From positions 1,054,001 to 1,118,000 of the forward strand of contig NZ_CP019630.1 of assembly GCF_001999245.1 (NCBI RefSeq): a stretch of DNA of 64,000 nucleotides, in the 5' to 3' direction. Source of the DNA: Roseibium algicola (GTDB taxonomy: Bacteria > Pseudomonadota > Alphaproteobacteria > Rhizobiales > Stappiaceae). How positions within the stretch are numbered: the first letter of the stretch is position 1; each line of letters begins with the position of its first letter. Shown one piece after another: positions 63,108 to 64,000 of the stretch. Below the pieces are notes generated by a model. The model was given only the letters and a program-made list of their open reading frames with translations. It was not told the origin of the DNA and did not search any database. Made by a program: the position numbers and the translations under genes.

Positions 63108-64000
63108 CTAGGCCGTTTCCGATGCCCAAGCATCGACATTGGCATCCCGCGCGTCGCGCAGCGACGCAATCCCGTGCTGGTCCAGTTTTGCAGAAAGGCC
63201 GCTCAGGATCTCGTCAATCAGCCCCGCGCCCTTGAACACAAGGGCAGAATAGAGCTGCAACAGGTCCGCCCCCGCCGTGATCTTGGTCCAGGCGGTTTCC
63301 GCACTGTCGATACCGCCGACACCGATGATCGGCAGGTCCGGTCCGGCCAGTTTGCGTGCGCGCGCCAGCATGATGGTCGATTTCCGGAACAGGGGCTTGC
63401 CCGACAAGCCTCCGGTTTCCTGTGCCGGCCCCTTGCCGATCAGGCCGTCTCGTCCGATCGTCGTGTTGGAGACGATCAGGCCGTCGACGCTCTTGGCGAG
63501 CACTTCCACGACGATATCCTGCAGGTCCTCATCAGCAACGTCCGGCGCGATCTTCAAGAGCACAGGAACCTTGCGCCCAAACGTCTGCGTGCATTCGTCC
63601 CGCGCCGTGATCACGGCGGTCAGCAGATCGGCAAGTGCGGACCGGGCCTGCAGGTCGCGCAGTCCCGGTGTGTTGGGTGAAGAAATGTTGACGGTAAAAT
63701 AAGACGCCAAGTCGGCGAATGCGGTGATGCCGGCGACGTAGTCGGCAATCCGGTCGGTTGCGTCCTTGTTGGCACCAACATTGATGCCGACAATTCCTGT
63801 CAACCGCCGGCGGGCTTCAAGCCGCTGGCGCAAGGCTGCGTGGCCTTCGTTGTTGAATCCATAGCGGTTGATCACGCCTTCGTCTGCGGGCAAGCGGAAC
63901 ACCCTCGGCCGCGGATTGCCGGGTTGCGGCTTCGGGGTAACCGACCCTGCCTCGGTATATCCGAACCCCAGCTTCAGCAGCGCATCGGGCACTTCGCCGT
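63108..64000 (-). CDS. pyrD: Dihydroorotate dehydrogenase, class 2 (N-terminus outside window)
   Basis: Membrane-associated FMN enzyme that oxidises dihydroorotate to orotate with quinone in pyrimidine synthesis. The visible part, about 297 codons, begins inside the conserved segment ...GEVPDALLKLGFGYTEAGSV and includes TPKPQPGNPRPR, NRYGFNN, NISSPNTPGLR with the catalytic Ser region, NTTIGR and GGLSGKPL. The C-terminal IGVGGI and QLYSALV flavin-phosphate segments are also visible. The first 60 or so residues lie beyond the right edge; the GTG near 63992 is an internal valine, not a start. Confidence 0.95.
   Translation of the reverse strand, partial: GEVPDALLKLGFGYTEAGSVTPKPQPGNPRPRVFRLPADEGVINRYGFNNEGHAALRQRLEARRRLTGIVGINVGANKDATDRIADYVAGITAFADLASYFTVNISSPNTPGLRDLQARSALADLLTAVITARDECTQTFGRKVPVLLKIAPDVADEDLQDIVVEVLAKSVDGLIVSNTTIGRDGLIGKGPAQETGGLSGKPLFRKSTIMLARARKLAGPDLPIIGVGGIDSAETAWTKITAGADLLQLYSALVFKGAGLIDEILSGLSAKLDQHGIASLRDARDANVDAWASETA

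Noticed and set aside
1..64000. CRISPR arrays, tRNA or rRNA genes, prophage or insertion sequences
   Set aside because: No regularly spaced repeats, cloverleaf-type sequences, integrases, transposases or phage structural genes were seen anywhere in the window.

Overview
The window looks like chromosomal DNA of a marine, metabolically versatile alphaproteobacterium, most likely a member of the Hyphomicrobiales near Stappiaceae (Roseibium/Labrenzia). This is inferred from gene families and from the combination of ccoNOQP-ccoGHIS, a heme-PAS FixL with FixJ and a FixK-type regulator, a PodJ-like polar factor, DUF6460, an Alph_Pro_TM protein and a DmdC-type acyl-CoA dehydrogenase. The sequence is GC-rich and densely coding. 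No tRNA, rRNA, CRISPR array, prophage or insertion sequence was seen.

Region 1 (1-8.3 kb, minus strand) is a complete cbb3 oxidase locus. The structural operon ccoN-O-Q-P is followed by a terminator hairpin and then by the assembly genes ccoG-H-I and the first five codons of ccoS, which runs off the left edge. A perfect FNR/FixK box (TTGAT-N4-ATCAA) lies 78 bases before ccoN.

Region 2 (8.3-13.5 kb) holds a DMT permease, a LysR regulator divergent from a serine hydroxymethyltransferase-like PLP enzyme, an AbrB-family membrane protein and a glutathione S-transferase.

Region 3 (13.5-18.5 kb) is the oxygen-control module: hemN with its own near-consensus FixK box, a FixK-type regulator, an orphan receiver protein, FixJ and a soluble heme-PAS FixL. 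The expected circuit is low O2 -> FixL -> FixJ -> FixK -> ccoNOQP and hemN.

Region 4 (18.5-29 kb) has an aminotransferase and then a CrbS/CrbR-like pair: a transporter-fused hybrid kinase and a NarL-type regulator, with a GGDEF-EAL protein between them. A tandem hot-dog thioesterase and a secreted coiled-coil protein follow.

Region 5 (29-41 kb) carries all four parts of the Lhr/exonuclease/ATP-ligase/metallophosphoesterase DNA repair set, but split. The ligase is separated from the exonuclease by a DEAD-box RNA helicase, a palindromic repeat, a secreted beta-helix protein and a SnoaL-like protein. Exonuclease and helicase are separated by a secreted SH3b-DUF4189 protein.

Region 6 (41-50 kb) holds an AraC regulator, a small monooxygenase-fold protein, an AI-2E-type permease, a TauE/SafE permease coupled to an Alph_Pro_TM protein, and a 1356-residue PodJ-like membrane protein.

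Region 7 (50-58.6 kb) is a fatty-acid/acyl-CoA beta-oxidation cluster: a MerR regulator, a DmdC-type acyl-CoA dehydrogenase, a GST, a thiolase, a cupin and a FadB-like bifunctional enzyme, followed by an AraC regulator. Related inverted repeats before the MerR gene and before the dehydrogenase gene suggest one repressor circuit.

Region 8 (58.6-64 kb) has a DUF6460 membrane protein, an unrecognised coiled-coil protein with a CtrA-like box, a histone-deacetylase-family amidohydrolase, a MATE exporter and the C-terminal part of pyrD, cut by the right edge.
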